34,380 nt of DNA from Nymphaea colorata (Eukaryota > Streptophyta > Magnoliopsida > Nymphaeales > Nymphaeaceae), in NCBI RefSeq assembly GCF_008831285.2, contig NW_022204728.1, positions 1 through 34,380 of the forward strand, given 5' to 3'. This document shows, piece after piece, positions 9,861 through 21,029 of this stretch. The translations under genes were made by a program, and so were the position numbers. Numbering within the stretch: position 1 is the first letter of the stretch; each line of letters begins with the position of its first letter. Under the pieces are notes generated by a model. It ran no database searches. It was not told the DNA's origin and saw nothing but the letters and a program-made list of their open reading frames with translations.

Positions 9861-10999
9861 TCAGTAAACATCATCGTCGACACACTGGATAGAAGAGTCT
9901 ATTGTAAGGTATCACCAGCATGAACTAAACAAAGGTAAATACTGGTTATTACCAACATCCTGTCACGTCGGGAATAATCTATTATTTCCAAGATGCTAGT
10001 GGCCTTGGGTAAAATTCTATCGACAGCAAGACTGTCCATCGGTAAAATATAACTTTCCACTCATTTAAACAATTCGACAAAAACGCTTGGTGGGTGGCTA
10101 AAAAGGCAGGTGATGGAAAACATTCTAGGCAGGTGATGTAAAACATTCTAACATCCAAAAAAGCATTCAAATGACAACCTATGAAAATAATATTCTACGA
10201 ATAATTATATGTGAACTTGAATTAGACGTGGTCTAAATTTGAGGCAAAAATCCGGCAACAATGCGCTGTAATCCAGCAATAACAAAAATTAGAGTAAAAT
10301 TTAGGGTTTTGTAATTGTGTAGACATTTTATACAATTAATTATCAAATTGAAGGTACTAAGGTCAACAAACATTCTTCCAAAATTTCACATTCGCTAACA
10401 TCCTAGGCCAACTCAAGCGAAAGAAGCCTCACAGCCCTACAATTAAGCCATTCCAAGAGTGCACTACTATGTGTTTTCTGCAGCTGTACAAACAACTCAA
10501 ATTGTGTTGCTTCCATTGGCTACTTGCCAGATCCATGCCAAAGCAGTCCTTTCCAACAAGCATCTCTCAATCGCCCGCAACTTGGCTTAATTGTGCACTT
10601 AACCGGTACAGTGAAACCTCCCTGGCTTGCTGTTACAATCATGGAGAACCTCTCCATGATCCAGCATGGGCAAAATTTAAACAAGAACACTTGCAAAGTG
10701 ATCTCGGGACATTCATAATCTTTTGGCTATGTGGGAACCCTTTATAGTCCAATGGCCCTTCTTCATTGCCTACAACAAGCTCAACAGTCTGCACTCATCT
10801 ATGGACCTCATGGCCTTACATGTTGGCAGCTTCAACTACCACCAGCAAGGCATACGAGATTGAAGTGATGGTCAAAGCCCCGTTTGAGCATCCTTCATGT
10901 GTCTTTGCACCTCGCTCTAGCCAAGGCAATCACTAGTTGCCGACTAGCATGAAGATATTATTCGCAACCTCATGATATTGGCAGGCCTTCTTCTGTGGA
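9861..10999. other. No supported gene; possible lost 3' LRR of the adjacent CNL
   Basis: The position corresponds to where the last part of the LRR region of the CNL pseudogene at 11.0-12.94 kb should be. Translations on the minus strand show no convincing LRR consensus below about 11000. The plus-strand frame 10469-10747 (92 codons) has no recognisable domain. Confidence 0.35.
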
Positions 11000-12943
11000 T
11001 TATGCAAGAAGACGTACACTGTTAGGTCCTGGACAGCACGATGATACTTGGGACTTGGATGGTGAGAGGCCCACTCATTGGGCCTTGAGAACAAGTACTA
11101 TTTTAAAGGGAGTGGGTTGATGTCGTCCCCGCTTGACCTGCATCTGTCACTATGCCCTTTGTAATGACAAATCTTCAACTTCTCAAGGTCATCTGGAAGT
11201 TGCAAAGCCTCCAAAACACCACTTTGTTCCGAAGCACTAGTGACTTTGTCATCACCTTTGTGCCTGAAAGTGTAATTCCAAACTGATTAGACCAAGTTTC
11301 TCCTTAAGCAATTGTGCTTTTTCTGCATCGGTTGCTTTTAATGTTGCCCCCAAACCTTCTATTGACAACTTCCCTTTTAGTTTATTCAAGCCTCGTAGTT
11401 CTCTAATATTGCATCCCCTTGTGTTTGTGCTACATCATGTACAAGAAACTCTTTTAAGGTCCATAAATTGCTAAGCTTGCCCAAGCCTTCAGCTATAAAA
11501 CTCAGACACCAAGTACTTTCCAGCCTGAGATACATTAAGTTCCAGTGTTCAAACATTTCCTTGGGTCACTCAATAATATTACTATTATTCAAATTCAACA
11601 TCTCCAAGTTACAAAGTTTGCCAATTGAACTAGGCAACCGTCTAACTCTAGAATAGCTTAAGTCCAGATACTTTAAAAGTGCAAGATCTCCAATGGAATT
11701 TGGAAGCTCATGGATCCCACAGCCCTTCAATGACTACACCCTCAGCCAATTTACATTGATAATGCATGCAATATTAACCAAATGCCAATCAGCCAATAAT
11801 GTCCGCAACTTATTTGCTGCTCCTGAGGCACCATGCATGAGCAGTTCTGGATAGTCTATGCTGAGCAGAGATAGATGTCTAGTGTGCTCAGTAGCAGAAG
11901 CATGACTATATTCCTCTCGACCTATATGTAAGGCAAGATCATGCAAAATATCATGTAGTTTCAGTTGCTTTTTTTTTCAGTTTCTTCAATAAACATTGCT
12001 TTATCAAATCATTAATACATTGATTTGCAGTCAGTTTGGCATCAATCCCTTCGTTTTCCTCAACTAATCCATGAGCCAACCATTGCATGACCAGTTCATC
12101 CCTTCCTATCACATAATCCTTGGGATAAATGCTGCAATATACAAAACAATTCCTCAAATAATGTGGCAAGTTATCGTAGCTCAATATGAGACCAGGAACA
12201 ATGTCACCACATCCAAAGGATGATGATGAGGCAGACATGTTCCATTCCAAAATCCCACTATCTGCAATGACCTCCCAATCCTCTTTTTCCATACTTCTTG
12301 ACTATCTTCTTTTCAATAACTTTTTGCAGGAGTTGTCTTGCCAATCCCGCCTTGACCTGTCATGGAGATAATAGAAATACCTACATGTCTATCCAGCGCA
12401 CTACTCAGCGTAGCTCCGTCAAACAAGAGCTTTTCGATTATGGTATTCTTATCACCCTCCCTGCCTATGGGTGGTTGTACACCACTAACAGGACCTTCAC
12501 CACTCACTTTTGGTGTTGTTTTGATCGTACCTAAATCCACCATTTCTCTATCATTATTTATTTCATCAAGCCTTTGGTTGATTTTCTTGATTTCATTACC
12601 AAGCTGGTAGGGAAAAGAAACATGTTCTTTAAAGCACGTGTATAGAGTATTCCAAGGCTTTCGTACCTTTCTATTTAATGCCGAATCCTTCTCCCTTTTG
12701 CTAAGCCCAATGTCCAGGGCATCGTAAAAGGCATCCTTGAGCTCACTCTCGATCTTTGTCGCGGTCATTGCTGAAAAGCGGCTTGCTGTCTGCCTCCTCG
12801 ATTGCCTTCTGAAAGCGTTCCAGCTTCCTGAGATCATCTTTTGCATTCAAAATGACCTTCACCTTCTCTTCCAACAAAATGGTTACAGCCCCCCACAAAT
12901 GAGAAGTAGCTGTTTCTGCAAGTGCATTGATTACTTTTGCCAT
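11000..12943 (-). pseudogene. CNL (CC-NB-ARC-LRR) immune-receptor pseudogene with NB-ARC deletion
   Basis: On the minus strand the domains follow in order. An Rx-type coiled coil starts MAKVINALAETATSHLWG (ATG at 12943). After a frameshift near 12745 comes the linker, then the P-loop GGIGKTT at about 12338-12358, then a stop. The frame resumes at EKEDWEVIAD with the RNBS-D block CFVYCSIYPKD and reaches MHDLALHIG at about 11946. LRR sequence follows (LPSSIGKLCNLEMLNL near 11620, LNKLKGKLSIEGL near 11370). Kinase-2, RNBS-B and GLPL are missing, so about 400 bases were deleted between the P-loop and the ARC2 part. Such receptors detect pathogen effectors in the cytosol by nucleotide exchange; this copy cannot. 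LRR similarity ends near 11000, so the C-terminus is also lost. Confidence 0.85.
12329..12358 (-). other. P-loop (Walker A) and deletion junction in the CNL pseudogene
   Basis: The translation GQGGIGKTTPAKSY ends at a TGA. In the related copy at 32.7 kb the same motif continues GGIGKTTLAKMVFKEF. Here the next readable bases resemble the segment just before GLPL, so the deletion joins sequence a few codons after the P-loop to sequence before the ARC domain. The Leu-to-Pro change after KTT is also unusual. Confidence 0.7.
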
Positions 12944-14690
12944 CTCATCCGTTTCTTAGCAGATGGAAGAGCAGAGAAAGAGAAGCAATTCTTACCCAAT
13001 GGGAGGGAAGGACGCCAAATAAAGATCAAACTGAAAATGAGGAACCATTCAATTTCTGATCTCTGAAATAGGCAGAGGAAAATGGAGATGCTGACAACTC
13101 GAGCAACCCTCCCTGTGCTGACCCTTGCTTCAGAATTCGGGTTCTGGCTAATATAATTTGAGAATTAACGTAGAAAGCATGACTTATAAAAATTATATAA
13201 ACATATATAGTTACTGAATTTATAACTAGGTGTGGTTGTGCACCTTTGAATCCAATGGAAAGTCCATATGGTCTAATCACAACAAACATAATTTAAAAAA
13301 AAAAACGTGTTAAAAGCGTGAAAAATATATCAGTGTCTTATGGCTGGGCCGAGTACTCGACGGAACTCCGTACTGAATCTGATTGACTTCCAATTTGGTC
13401 CCAAAAAACCAGTTTATCTGATAACCTAACAGGTCGGTCTGAGTCGATTTGATGGGGTTCGGCTCGGTTTGGTATGTTATTTAATATAATTTTATTTGAA
13501 TAATAATAAATAATTTATTATTAAAAAAATATTTTATATTAAAAAAATTATTTTACATTTAAAAAAAAAAATTTATTTTAATCGAACGAATACAAATTTG
13601 AGTTCTGGATATGAATTTGGGTTTTCGTCTCGATCAGCCTAACATAAAATGGCAAAAAGATTGTTTCTTTGAGAAAACATGAAGCATGAAAAAGCAAATG
13701 GTGTTTTGCATGTTTTTAAGTGTTTTTTGACTTTTTCTAATAACAAACTGATCGTTTCCATTTTTTATTTTTATTTCTAGTTGTTTTTATTATTTTTATG
13801 TTGTCTTATTAGTTTCTTACTTATTCAGCTTTTTCATAAATTCTAAAGATTTTAATTTTTTTGAAATGTTACGATATTTTCAAGCTCCCTGTAAAAAACC
13901 ATAGTTTAAAATGCAGAAACAGTTTGTGACTATGGTCTAAATATTATAACATACATACATATGATTTAACTAGTGATTTGGCGCTTTTTTTTTTGGTAGT
14001 CAGATCAGAATCTGGATTCAATTAAAGTAAACGAACTTGAAGTTAGAAATCCAACTCGTTTGAATCCCTAGAGTCCTTATATATGAGTTCATATATCATG
14101 ATCAGGGTATTGCTATACCTCAAATATCTTTTGAAATTTAGATTGTAAAATCAAACCGAACCTAAACAAACTACCACCTGACAGTGCAAGAGGAAGCCCT
14201 TTAAATCCATAGAACTACCAAAGAAATTAAGGGTGTGAAGTTCTTAGCTAGAATGTTTCTTCGTCTTCTTTTAGCAATGCCTGATTAATTAAATTTCTAT
14301 TTTTGATCGCTTGGCTAAGTTGGTACTTGCATTAGAACGTGCTAATACATTGCTTTTCTTCCGGGCATGTCACCCATGCCACTCGAACCAGCAACCAACC
14401 ATTGGCCCATTTCCTCTGGCACACTTGAAGCAGCAACCAGCCATTAGCCCAAAAAGAGTGTGAAACCCGATTAACCAAATCTGAATCTCATTGCCAATCC
14501 GCAATCATCTGGCAGCTGTAGAAAATTAAAGCAAGAAGACTAGTTGCTGATACATTGCTTTTCTTCAACAATTTATGATTTATGGTGAACCTCTTAGTAG
14601 CATTTCAAACCAGATGAAGTTCCAATGTACCTTTTAGATGAAATCCTGGGAACAAAATTTCTCAAAAGTGGTTAATAAGAATGTACAAAA
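12944..14690. other. No supported gene; CNL 5' flank then AT-rich spacer
   Basis: The first roughly 100 bases are purine-rich leader sequence similar in style, though barely in sequence, to the leaders of the CNL pieces at 6.9 and 33.4 kb. At 13470-13575 is a TAATAATAAATAATTTATT-like AT-rich block beside a CTCGG/TCGGTT-rich island (13340-13465). The remainder shows no gene. Confidence 0.4.
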
Positions 14691-15069
14691 AGCAAGCCGA
14701 GCTCGAGCTGGGCCCGCTCGAACTCGACTCAACTCATATATAGTTTGACTTCAGCTCAACTCACTTAACTGAGTCCAAGCTCGAGCTTTGCATGTTTAAG
14801 CTCATGTTTCGTAATATATATTTTGTGCTTAAACTTTCTATATTTTTATTTAAGCCATTTTATGTTTTTGAAATTATAAAAACAAGTATTAGTGTTGAAT
14901 GATTTTAACTGAGTTGGGTTCTTCCAACTCGAACTCGACTCATTGACAAATTTGAGTTATCATTTAGGCTCCAACTCGACTCGTTTAACTTACAAGCCGA
15001 GTTCAAGTCAAGCTTAACTGGGCAACTTCGAGTCGTGCCCGAGTTGGCTCGACTGGAGGAACATTCCTA
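14672..15069. repeat. CTCGA-rich island with weak terminal inverted repeats (MITE-like)
   Basis: The interval begins GAATGTACAAAAAGCAAGCC and ends in the reverse complement of GAATGTTCCTCCAGTCGAGCC, giving imperfect inverted ends. Both arms are dense in GAGCTCGA/AACTCGACTC motifs, with an AT-rich middle. This is a familiar type of non-coding dispersed repeat in plant genomes. I cannot assign a superfamily, and a low-complexity origin remains possible. Confidence 0.45.
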
Positions 15070-15399
15070 GCCGTGAATTCACATTAATTGAGGATATATT
15101 GACATATTTACTTACCAGGAGGATCTATATAGATATATACAGTAGTCTGATTATTGGCCAGTTTGTGTTAAAAAAAGAAAAAAAAAAGGAAATGAGAAAA
15201 AGTGACATTATTGTCATGATATTTTGGAAAGATCAAAATCATTCAATTTTTTTCCTTTTTTTGCAATACTTTATAAAAAATATAATCATATTTTAGTTTT
15301 TCTTGGTTTATTTTATCTGTTTAATAACTTTTTTGAATTTTTATTAATGTCGGTAAGACATTAAAAAGTGAAAAATGAAAACGAATTCACATAGTTTAC

Positions 15400-15790
15400 C
15401 TAATACCCTTAATTATATCCATTTTTTTGGATATTCACATATTCATATTCAAATTCAAATTTGAATATGAATAAAGAAAAAACAGATCTGAATTTGAATT
15501 CAAAATCTGATTTCACATTCCCAATCTGATTCTTATATTGAGATCCAAATCTGAATTTTGAACCGAATTTTTCCAATTTTCAAAATGTAAAAGAATTAGA
15601 TATAGGAAATTTGTATAAAAAAAAATCTGACCCGAATCCAATCAGGTATTTATGCATATCCGAATCTGAATCTGGTTGCATGTCATTTTTTAAATATGAT
15701 TTGATTTCTTAATCAGATATTAAAATTTTTTTCACATCCAATTTTTTGGATCGGTTTGATTAGATATTCAATTCAAATCTAGTATATTGA
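15400..15790. repeat. Low-complexity island of ATCTGAATC/ATTCAAAT motifs
   Basis: Many variants of GAATCTGAATCTG, CAAATCTGAAT and ATTCAAATTTGAAT, including that 14-base palindrome near 15451, fill about 400 bases on both strands. There is no coding potential. It resembles the neighbouring CTCGA island in style: degenerate short motifs around an AT-rich core. Confidence 0.45.
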
Positions 15791-15914
15791 CATCGCTAAG
15801 TTCAAGTAAGTTCATTTGTTCAAGTAATTTGTTTGATCTAGGTTATCATTTTATTTTTGTATTTTTTTAAATTAAAACGCAAAAAAGTGGTAAAGTCAAA
15901 TGGGCAATTGGTAA

Positions 15915-16062
15915 AGGAACTAAAACGAGTCTAGCTCAAATTGGGACTCAGTCTACTCGGGTTGATCTCAAGCTAACCTGGTACAGCTCAACTTGAGCAT
16001 GGACTGAATAAGATATGAGTGGAGTTGAGTGACCTCAACTCGGCTCGTGTACATCCCTACTA
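15915..16062. repeat. Second CTCGA/AGCTCAA island ending GTGTACATCCCTAC
   Basis: Motifs such as AGCTCAACTTGAGC, GAGTTGAGTGACC and CAACTCGGCTCGTGTACATCCC repeat the vocabulary of the 14.7-15.07 kb island. Only one end is well defined, so this may be a fragment of the same repeat type. Confidence 0.4.
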
Positions 16063-16136
16063 GTGAAAGGGTACGAGGTAAATACTATCTCTGCTCTTTC
16101 CTTATTCCAAATCACTTTCTTCAGCCAACAGTTGAC

Positions 16137-16322
16137 GAATTAAAAGACTCACGAAAGACCCTAGCTGGGGCCCTCGCAGTTTTGTTTTCTCTCTCCCTCA
16201 ATGCATTAAGGTTTCTCATCATAACTACCATAGAATCCAAACCTCCCATTATGTCCTGCAGCTCCAACCTGCAACCCATCCCTTCCTCTACATGGGCAAC
16301 TAATTCTGGCCGCTCCCTTTGA
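16137..16322 (-). pseudogene. Possible retrotransposon gag N-terminal fragment
   Basis: A minus-strand frame without stops from 16322 to about 16137 reads ELVAHVEEGMGCRLELQDIM, then GGLDSMVVMMRNLNALRER. It is a heptad-like coiled-coil pattern reminiscent of the first helix of gypsy gag proteins. There is no start codon at its edge, no knuckle, and only about 60 codons. A chance frame cannot be excluded. Confidence 0.25.
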
Positions 16323-16421
16323 GTAGTCAGAGCTTATAGCCCAATTGCTTCTACCACACCTTCGTGCACTCAGACTTAGGATCCCACATGCGTGGATGCA
16401 TGTGGTTTAAGAAGGGTGGAT

Positions 16422-16611
16422 TGTAACAATTCAAAAGTTTAGTCTCATATGGAAGATTGTGAGAAACCTTAAAATGCTCCTAAAGGGAGTTGTTAAATGA
16501 TTTGTTGTCCTGGTTCGTAGCTTTTTTCAAGCTGAAATCGAAATTTCTAGGAGGTGGGTTGTGATCTACATGACTATAAACCCAAGCATAGGAGTGGGTT
16601 GGGTCGTTATG
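16422..16611 (+). repeat. Short LTR 1
   Basis: It starts TGTAACAATTC and ends near GGGTCGTTATG, directly before the primer-binding site. It is roughly 70% alike to LTR 2 by eye, so the insertion is old. Confidence 0.6.
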
Positions 16612-16612
16612 G

Positions 16613-16624
16613 TGGTATCAAAGC
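16613..16624 (+). other. Primer-binding site, initiator tRNA-Met type
   Basis: TGGTATCAAAGC differs by one base from TGGTATCAGAGC, the usual plant sequence complementary to the 3' end of initiator tRNA-Met. It lies one base after the end of LTR 1, the expected place for priming minus-strand DNA synthesis. Confidence 0.7.
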
Positions 16625-16682
16625 ACGGTTCAACATTCAGACTTAGGGTTCCACATAGACAGATGCATGTGCCTTAAGGGGG

Positions 16683-16863
16683 TGTATTATAGTAAAGTTT
16701 AGTCTCGATTGTGAGATAATTTCAAGGGCTTATAAAGGGAGATGTTAAACGGTTGGTTGTCTTAGTTTCTAACTTTTTTCAACCTGAAACCAAAATTGTT
16801 AAGGAGTAGGTTTGCATTCGCTGGACTAGGAGTCCGAGCCCGATAGTGGGTCGAGTCCTTACA
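16683..16863 (+). repeat. Short LTR 2
   Basis: It starts TGTATTATAG just after the purine run CTTAAGGGGG and ends GAGTCCTTACA, giving TG...CA ends. Confidence 0.6.
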
Positions 16864-18289
16864 ATGACAAAAATGTGAAAGTACCATGCAGTGGTACATT
16901 TTTTAGAAAGCCTTTTGCTGAGTGAGAGGAATATGTCAGTGGCCTAGCGAGAGCTGAATCTACCAACAAGATCGAAGTTGGTGTCAAGCGTAGTTGGCAA
17001 CCCGTGCGTTCGGATGCCAACTGGGTTACCGAATTGCCTCAGTGACTTGTCCAAGTCGGGTCTCAAAAGCTAAAGTTATAATAAAATGCTTTTACTGTTG
17101 TTTTTGTGGTGTTCAAAGATTGAAATTTGAAAAATTATGTTCTTTTGGTGGTCGCTAAAATGAAACAAATAAAAAACGAAAAAAATGTTTCTAAAAACTA
17201 GTAATACGAAAAACATCATTGGAAACCATTATTATGGATTCTATTTTCATTGGAGGATATAGAGTTTCTCATGCATCTCTCATCCTTCTCACCCTCTTTT
17301 TTCCTCTTATTCGGGTTTGGTCTCATTTTCGTTTTTAGTTACTGTCCTTCTCACCATCCTCTCTCCCCTCTCTCTCTCTCTTTCTCTCTCTCTGCTTGAT
17401 GGCTTCTCGAGAGGCCAGGATGCTGGATGATTTCTGTCGGATGACTATTAATGCTTCCCATTGGATCACTATAAGTGTTGTTATCTGATCACAAGAGAAA
17501 AAAGATGAATGAACAGCCAAACGAAACCCTTGCCTATGAGCTTCCTTTCGAGTTCTGACTAACAACAGAGCTTGAATCATTGCAAATGAGTGTTGTAAAA
17601 AAATGGGTATGAGTGACAGATTCGCTTTTTTTTTTTGTATCCAACCAAACTCGGGTGATTCAGAGCCGACTCAGCTATTCCAAGCAACCCGGGTGATTCA
17701 GACATGATTCTTTTGAAAATCAGATGTGTACCGATCAAACCTGGAACCATGACTCATTTCCTAGCGATTCAAGATGACTCAAGCGATTTCTGAGTTGGAT
17801 CACCGAGTTTGCCAACCATCGTGTCAGGGAGTGCGGACAATATATCCTTTAACTTCATTCCACATCTCATCTCCTTGACTCAGGAGCATGACTCAGAATT
17901 AAATCCAACTAACCATCAAACTTGCCAGTACTTTCATTGGCAGTTATGTTATGCCCATTGGATTTAATACCTTCAACTTAGTACAGCTCCTACCTCATTA
18001 ACCCAAAAAGATAACACCCATAGGAATCGAACTAATGAGCACGTTCTCATCAACAGGGAGTGGAAACACAAATTTTTCATGAGAAAGGCCAAATTATAGT
18101 TTCAAAATTTTAACACTGCCGAAATATGATTTTTCACAAATTTGTATAGGATAAATGATTAAAAAAAAATTACACTTGAGTTGTTATAGCTCCACCCCTG
18201 CTCATCGGCTTGCGAGCCTAACAGGAAATGCTATGTCCCTCGGGACTATATTGCCCCTGGATCACATGCCATGGTGGGGACTCCTGAGA
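16864..18289. other. No supported gene; spacer with CT microsatellite
   Basis: A CT/TC-rich run is at 17358-17394. CGGGTGATTCAGA occurs twice (17652 and 17689). The segment around 18061-18200 is AT-rich and looks like dispersed repeat. No domain is recognised. Confidence 0.4.
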
Positions 18290-18508
18290 TCAAACACAAT
18301 CGGATAGGACCCACTTCAGACAATGACCAGGGACCTCATTCAAGCCATGTGCCCACGCTTTCGCAGTTGGCCGGCCGCAGTCTCTGATCATATCCTTGAG
18401 ATTTATGGTTGCAAACAGAGACAAGTCGCGAACAGCTAAATACATTAGAAGATGACAAAAGCCTTGAACAAGATCAGACCTATTCACGCTGCCTGCTTGA
18501 ATTCCCAC
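18290..18508 (-). other. Unrecognised 72-codon open frame (possible exon fragment)
   Basis: The frame runs MGIQAGSVNRSDLVQGFCHL onward through LFATINLKDMIRDCGRPT to a TGA. Its composition is protein-like: alternating hydrophobic and polar residues, two acidic and basic clusters, and low bias. It is less AT-rich than its surroundings. I do not recognise the family. No neighbouring frame extends it convincingly on either side, so a lone exon, a captured exon or a chance frame are all possible. Confidence 0.25.
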
Positions 18509-18986
18509 CGCAGAAACAAATTTGCAAATTAGCCGCTAATTCATCTACAGAATGAAAAAACTCATCATTCTCTTCTTCAAAAGGATGATATGATATTTCC
18601 ATGGTATAAATTTCTTTTCTTCAAAAATTGTGAAGCCACTAATGGAGGGGGTGTTCAATGAAGGATGAATTGTGGAATTCTAACATTAAGATTCTCTAAC
18701 AAAGAATTTTGATTCTTTTTTTGCAAGCTCATTCTTGAATAAAAAATTCTAGAATCGTGAATATTATCTGAGGTGTAGAATTATGATTTTAGAATTTCTT
18801 TCATCTCCCTTTACAACACATCATGATGGTTTTAGTTCATGTTTTATCAAATGCATCATTTTCAATTATGAAATCAAAATTTCAGGCTAGCACAAAGGAA
18901 AGCTAGAACAGGAATTTTCGTTGTAATTCTATTTTTGAGGTGAAATTTTGTTTATAAAATCAAAATTCAAGGCTTTCAAACACTTT

Positions 18987-19345
18987 TGAGAGACATCCTC
19001 GTCAATCGACATTGTATGCATCACTGAACCAAAGGTCTGCCAAAGAAGCAAATTTGAAAATGCTTAAAATAAAATGCCATTTATTAGGCAGAGTTCTTTC
19101 ACAATTATGCTAGTTTTAGGCTCTTCAAATTCCCTAAACCAACAAGAATGGGCAAGAAGAGTTCTGAGAGACATCCTCGTCAATCGACATTGTATGCATC
19201 ACTGAACCAAAGGTCTGCCAAAGAAGCAAATTTGAAAATGCTTAAAATAAAATGCCATTTATTAGGCAGAGTTCTTTCACAATTATGCTAGTTTTAGGCT
19301 CTTCAAATTCCCTAAACCAACAAGAATGGGCAAGAAGAGTTCTGA
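18987..19345. repeat. Perfect 179-bp tandem duplication
   Basis: The unit beginning GAGAGACATCCTCGTCAATC and ending AAGAAGAGTTCTGA occurs twice head to tail (from 18988 and from 19167). I see no mismatch between the copies. The junction shares TTCTGAGAGACATCC context. No coding frame is recognised in the unit. Confidence 0.95.
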
Positions 19346-20330
19346 AGCCAACAGTTATGTGATTCTTGCCATCTATTCAGAACTCAAGAGTACGCTTATC
19401 AGGTGAGAATGCTTCAAAGATTTTACCCATTGAAGACAGTGATGCGGAGTCCAATGAAAGGGTTTCTTTTCTCATTAGCTAAAAAGAATTAATCTAAAGG
19501 ATTGGATAGAAGATAAATGTTAGACTTTAATCATTTTCAAACTAATAGTTGTTTTGGAGTTGAATCTGCCGTCTCTCAGTTATAGAACTATGAGTATTTC
19601 TTATTGCTATGTGGTGAAATGACTCCTCGAGATTGAAGCGTAGAAGCCAAAAGTGGTAGGTAGGCCTCGGCGATAACATTCAGAGACACCTGATGGGTCT
19701 TAGATGAGCACCTAAGCAGGGCCTAGACAAGGAAGAAACAGTAAATGAAAGAAAGAAAGACAAGAGGAAAGAAGAACAAGAAGGAAAGAGGGAAACAACA
19801 AAAGAAAAAGAAAGAAGAAAGGTAAAAGTAGAGGGGAAAAGGATTTAAAATAATTCTTTTCTTGACTATTAAGGGTTGAAGAAACATGCAACGCAGTTTG
19901 TTTTTCCCCTTCCAGCAAGTTGAAGGAAAACCAGACCTGAACCCTCTTGCGAGGATAGATTCTTTGGATGGCTTACAGACCTCTGGCTTTTAAGTTTACA
20001 GGTTCAGATTAGGCAGAAAAAAGCAGCACATGTAAACAGAATTATGACAGTCACACAAATCCCACTATGCCAACACATTTGGTTCTAAAGATCAAGAGTC
20101 TCCCAGCTTATTACCCGGTCATTTTACGTCCCAATAAATTAAATATAAATATGACATAAAGCATCACTCGGAGGTTGATATACACAAAGAAAGTCATATA
20201 TGGTTGAAATGTAAACAGATAGGAGTTTTATATACAATTATAATATTTTATTATGATTAATTATATTTTATATATTATTATATATTAAAACATATATTTA
20301 TTTTTTAATTTAATCGGGCATGGATCAGGC
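19346..20330. other. No supported gene; purine-rich tract and AT-rich DNA
   Basis: 19727-19842 is nearly pure purine on the plus strand (GAAAGAAAGAAAGACAAGAG and similar). 20221-20305 is very AT-rich. No domain-like translation. Confidence 0.45.
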
Positions 20331-20960
20331 TTGGATTTTAGGTGTTGGACCGGCCGGAGTCCGACTCCTTATCGAGCCAGGCTGGGTCGATGCCCAGGCT
20401 TAGACATAGAACCTGCGTAGCCTTGCATGAATGTGCCGGCTTGGGCTTGGAGCACGTGGCTCTATTGAGGGCAGTCAACCACAGAGGGGTACCTTGAAGA
20501 GTGGGTAGCAAGGCAGCCAAGGCGAAGATAGGTTTTTGTAGTCGATGTCCAATGGTCTAGGGCTAGTCGTGAACAAGAGAGTAGCTTTCTCGACCAGGCT
20601 GAGGCTGACGCTGCTAGATGGTGAGAAGGCCGAAGCAGCGGCAATGAAACAGGCCTGGCCTGCCTCAGTGTAATAAAATATTAATTACTAATTTTTAAAA
20701 TAAGTTTTGCTTTTATATATGTAATATAGATATTTTAACTTTTGTTCACTAAAATTGAACTGTGCAGGGCTTAGGCTTAAGCCCAGGCATTGATCAAATG
20801 CCAACCAGAGCCTGGCCGTGGATGGCTGGATGTCAGAGTCTTCGACAAGACAGCCTCTTGGCTGAGGCCTGAGCCTACCAGCAAGGGACGGGTGGTAGTG
20901 TGGCAAGTTGCTGGCTGCAGGTGGCTGCGAGTAGATGTCCTTAGCCATGACTGATGGTTG
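20306..20960. repeat. GC-rich island of GGCTTGG/AGCCCAGGC motifs (repeat remnant)
   Basis: Variants of GGGCATGGATCAGGCTTGG and GGCTTAAGCCCAGGC border an AT-rich core near 20690-20750. The pattern matches the degenerate-motif islands at 21.6 and 22.5 kb. Minus-strand frames here (60-86 codons) have no recognisable domain and are judged fortuitous. Confidence 0.35.
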
Positions 20961-21005
20961 TTAGGCCTGGTGGCAGCTAAAGCAGGGTCCTAAAGGGAGG
21001 GTCTA

Positions 21006-21029
21006 GGGAGAGAGAGAGAGAGAGAGGGA
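21006..21029. repeat. GA microsatellite
   Basis: About nine GA units run in GGGAGAGAGAGAGAGAGAG. A second shorter run (GA about 9) is at 21345-21363. Confidence 0.9.

Larger units (their letters stand above)
16368..16863 (+). mobile_element. TRIM-like miniature LTR retrotransposon (two short LTRs, no coding)
   Basis: Two related blocks of about 190 bases (16422-16611 and 16683-16863) begin TGTA and contain AAGTTTAGTCTC, AAAGGGAG, GTTAAA, CTTTTTTCAA and CTGAAA in the same order. The second ends in TTACA; the first ends in TTATGG. Between them lie a primer-binding-site-like TGGTATCAAAGC (16613-16624), about 45 bases of spacer and a purine run AAGGGGG. That is the plan of a terminal-repeat retrotransposon in miniature. 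A matching spacer also precedes the first LTR (CAGACTTAGG at 16371 and 16638), so the original may have been a tandem array that lost its first LTR. Confidence 0.65.

Noticed and set aside
16029-16322. 97-codon plus-strand frame
   Set aside because: No domain; the minus strand gives the more plausible, though still weak, gag-like coiled coil.
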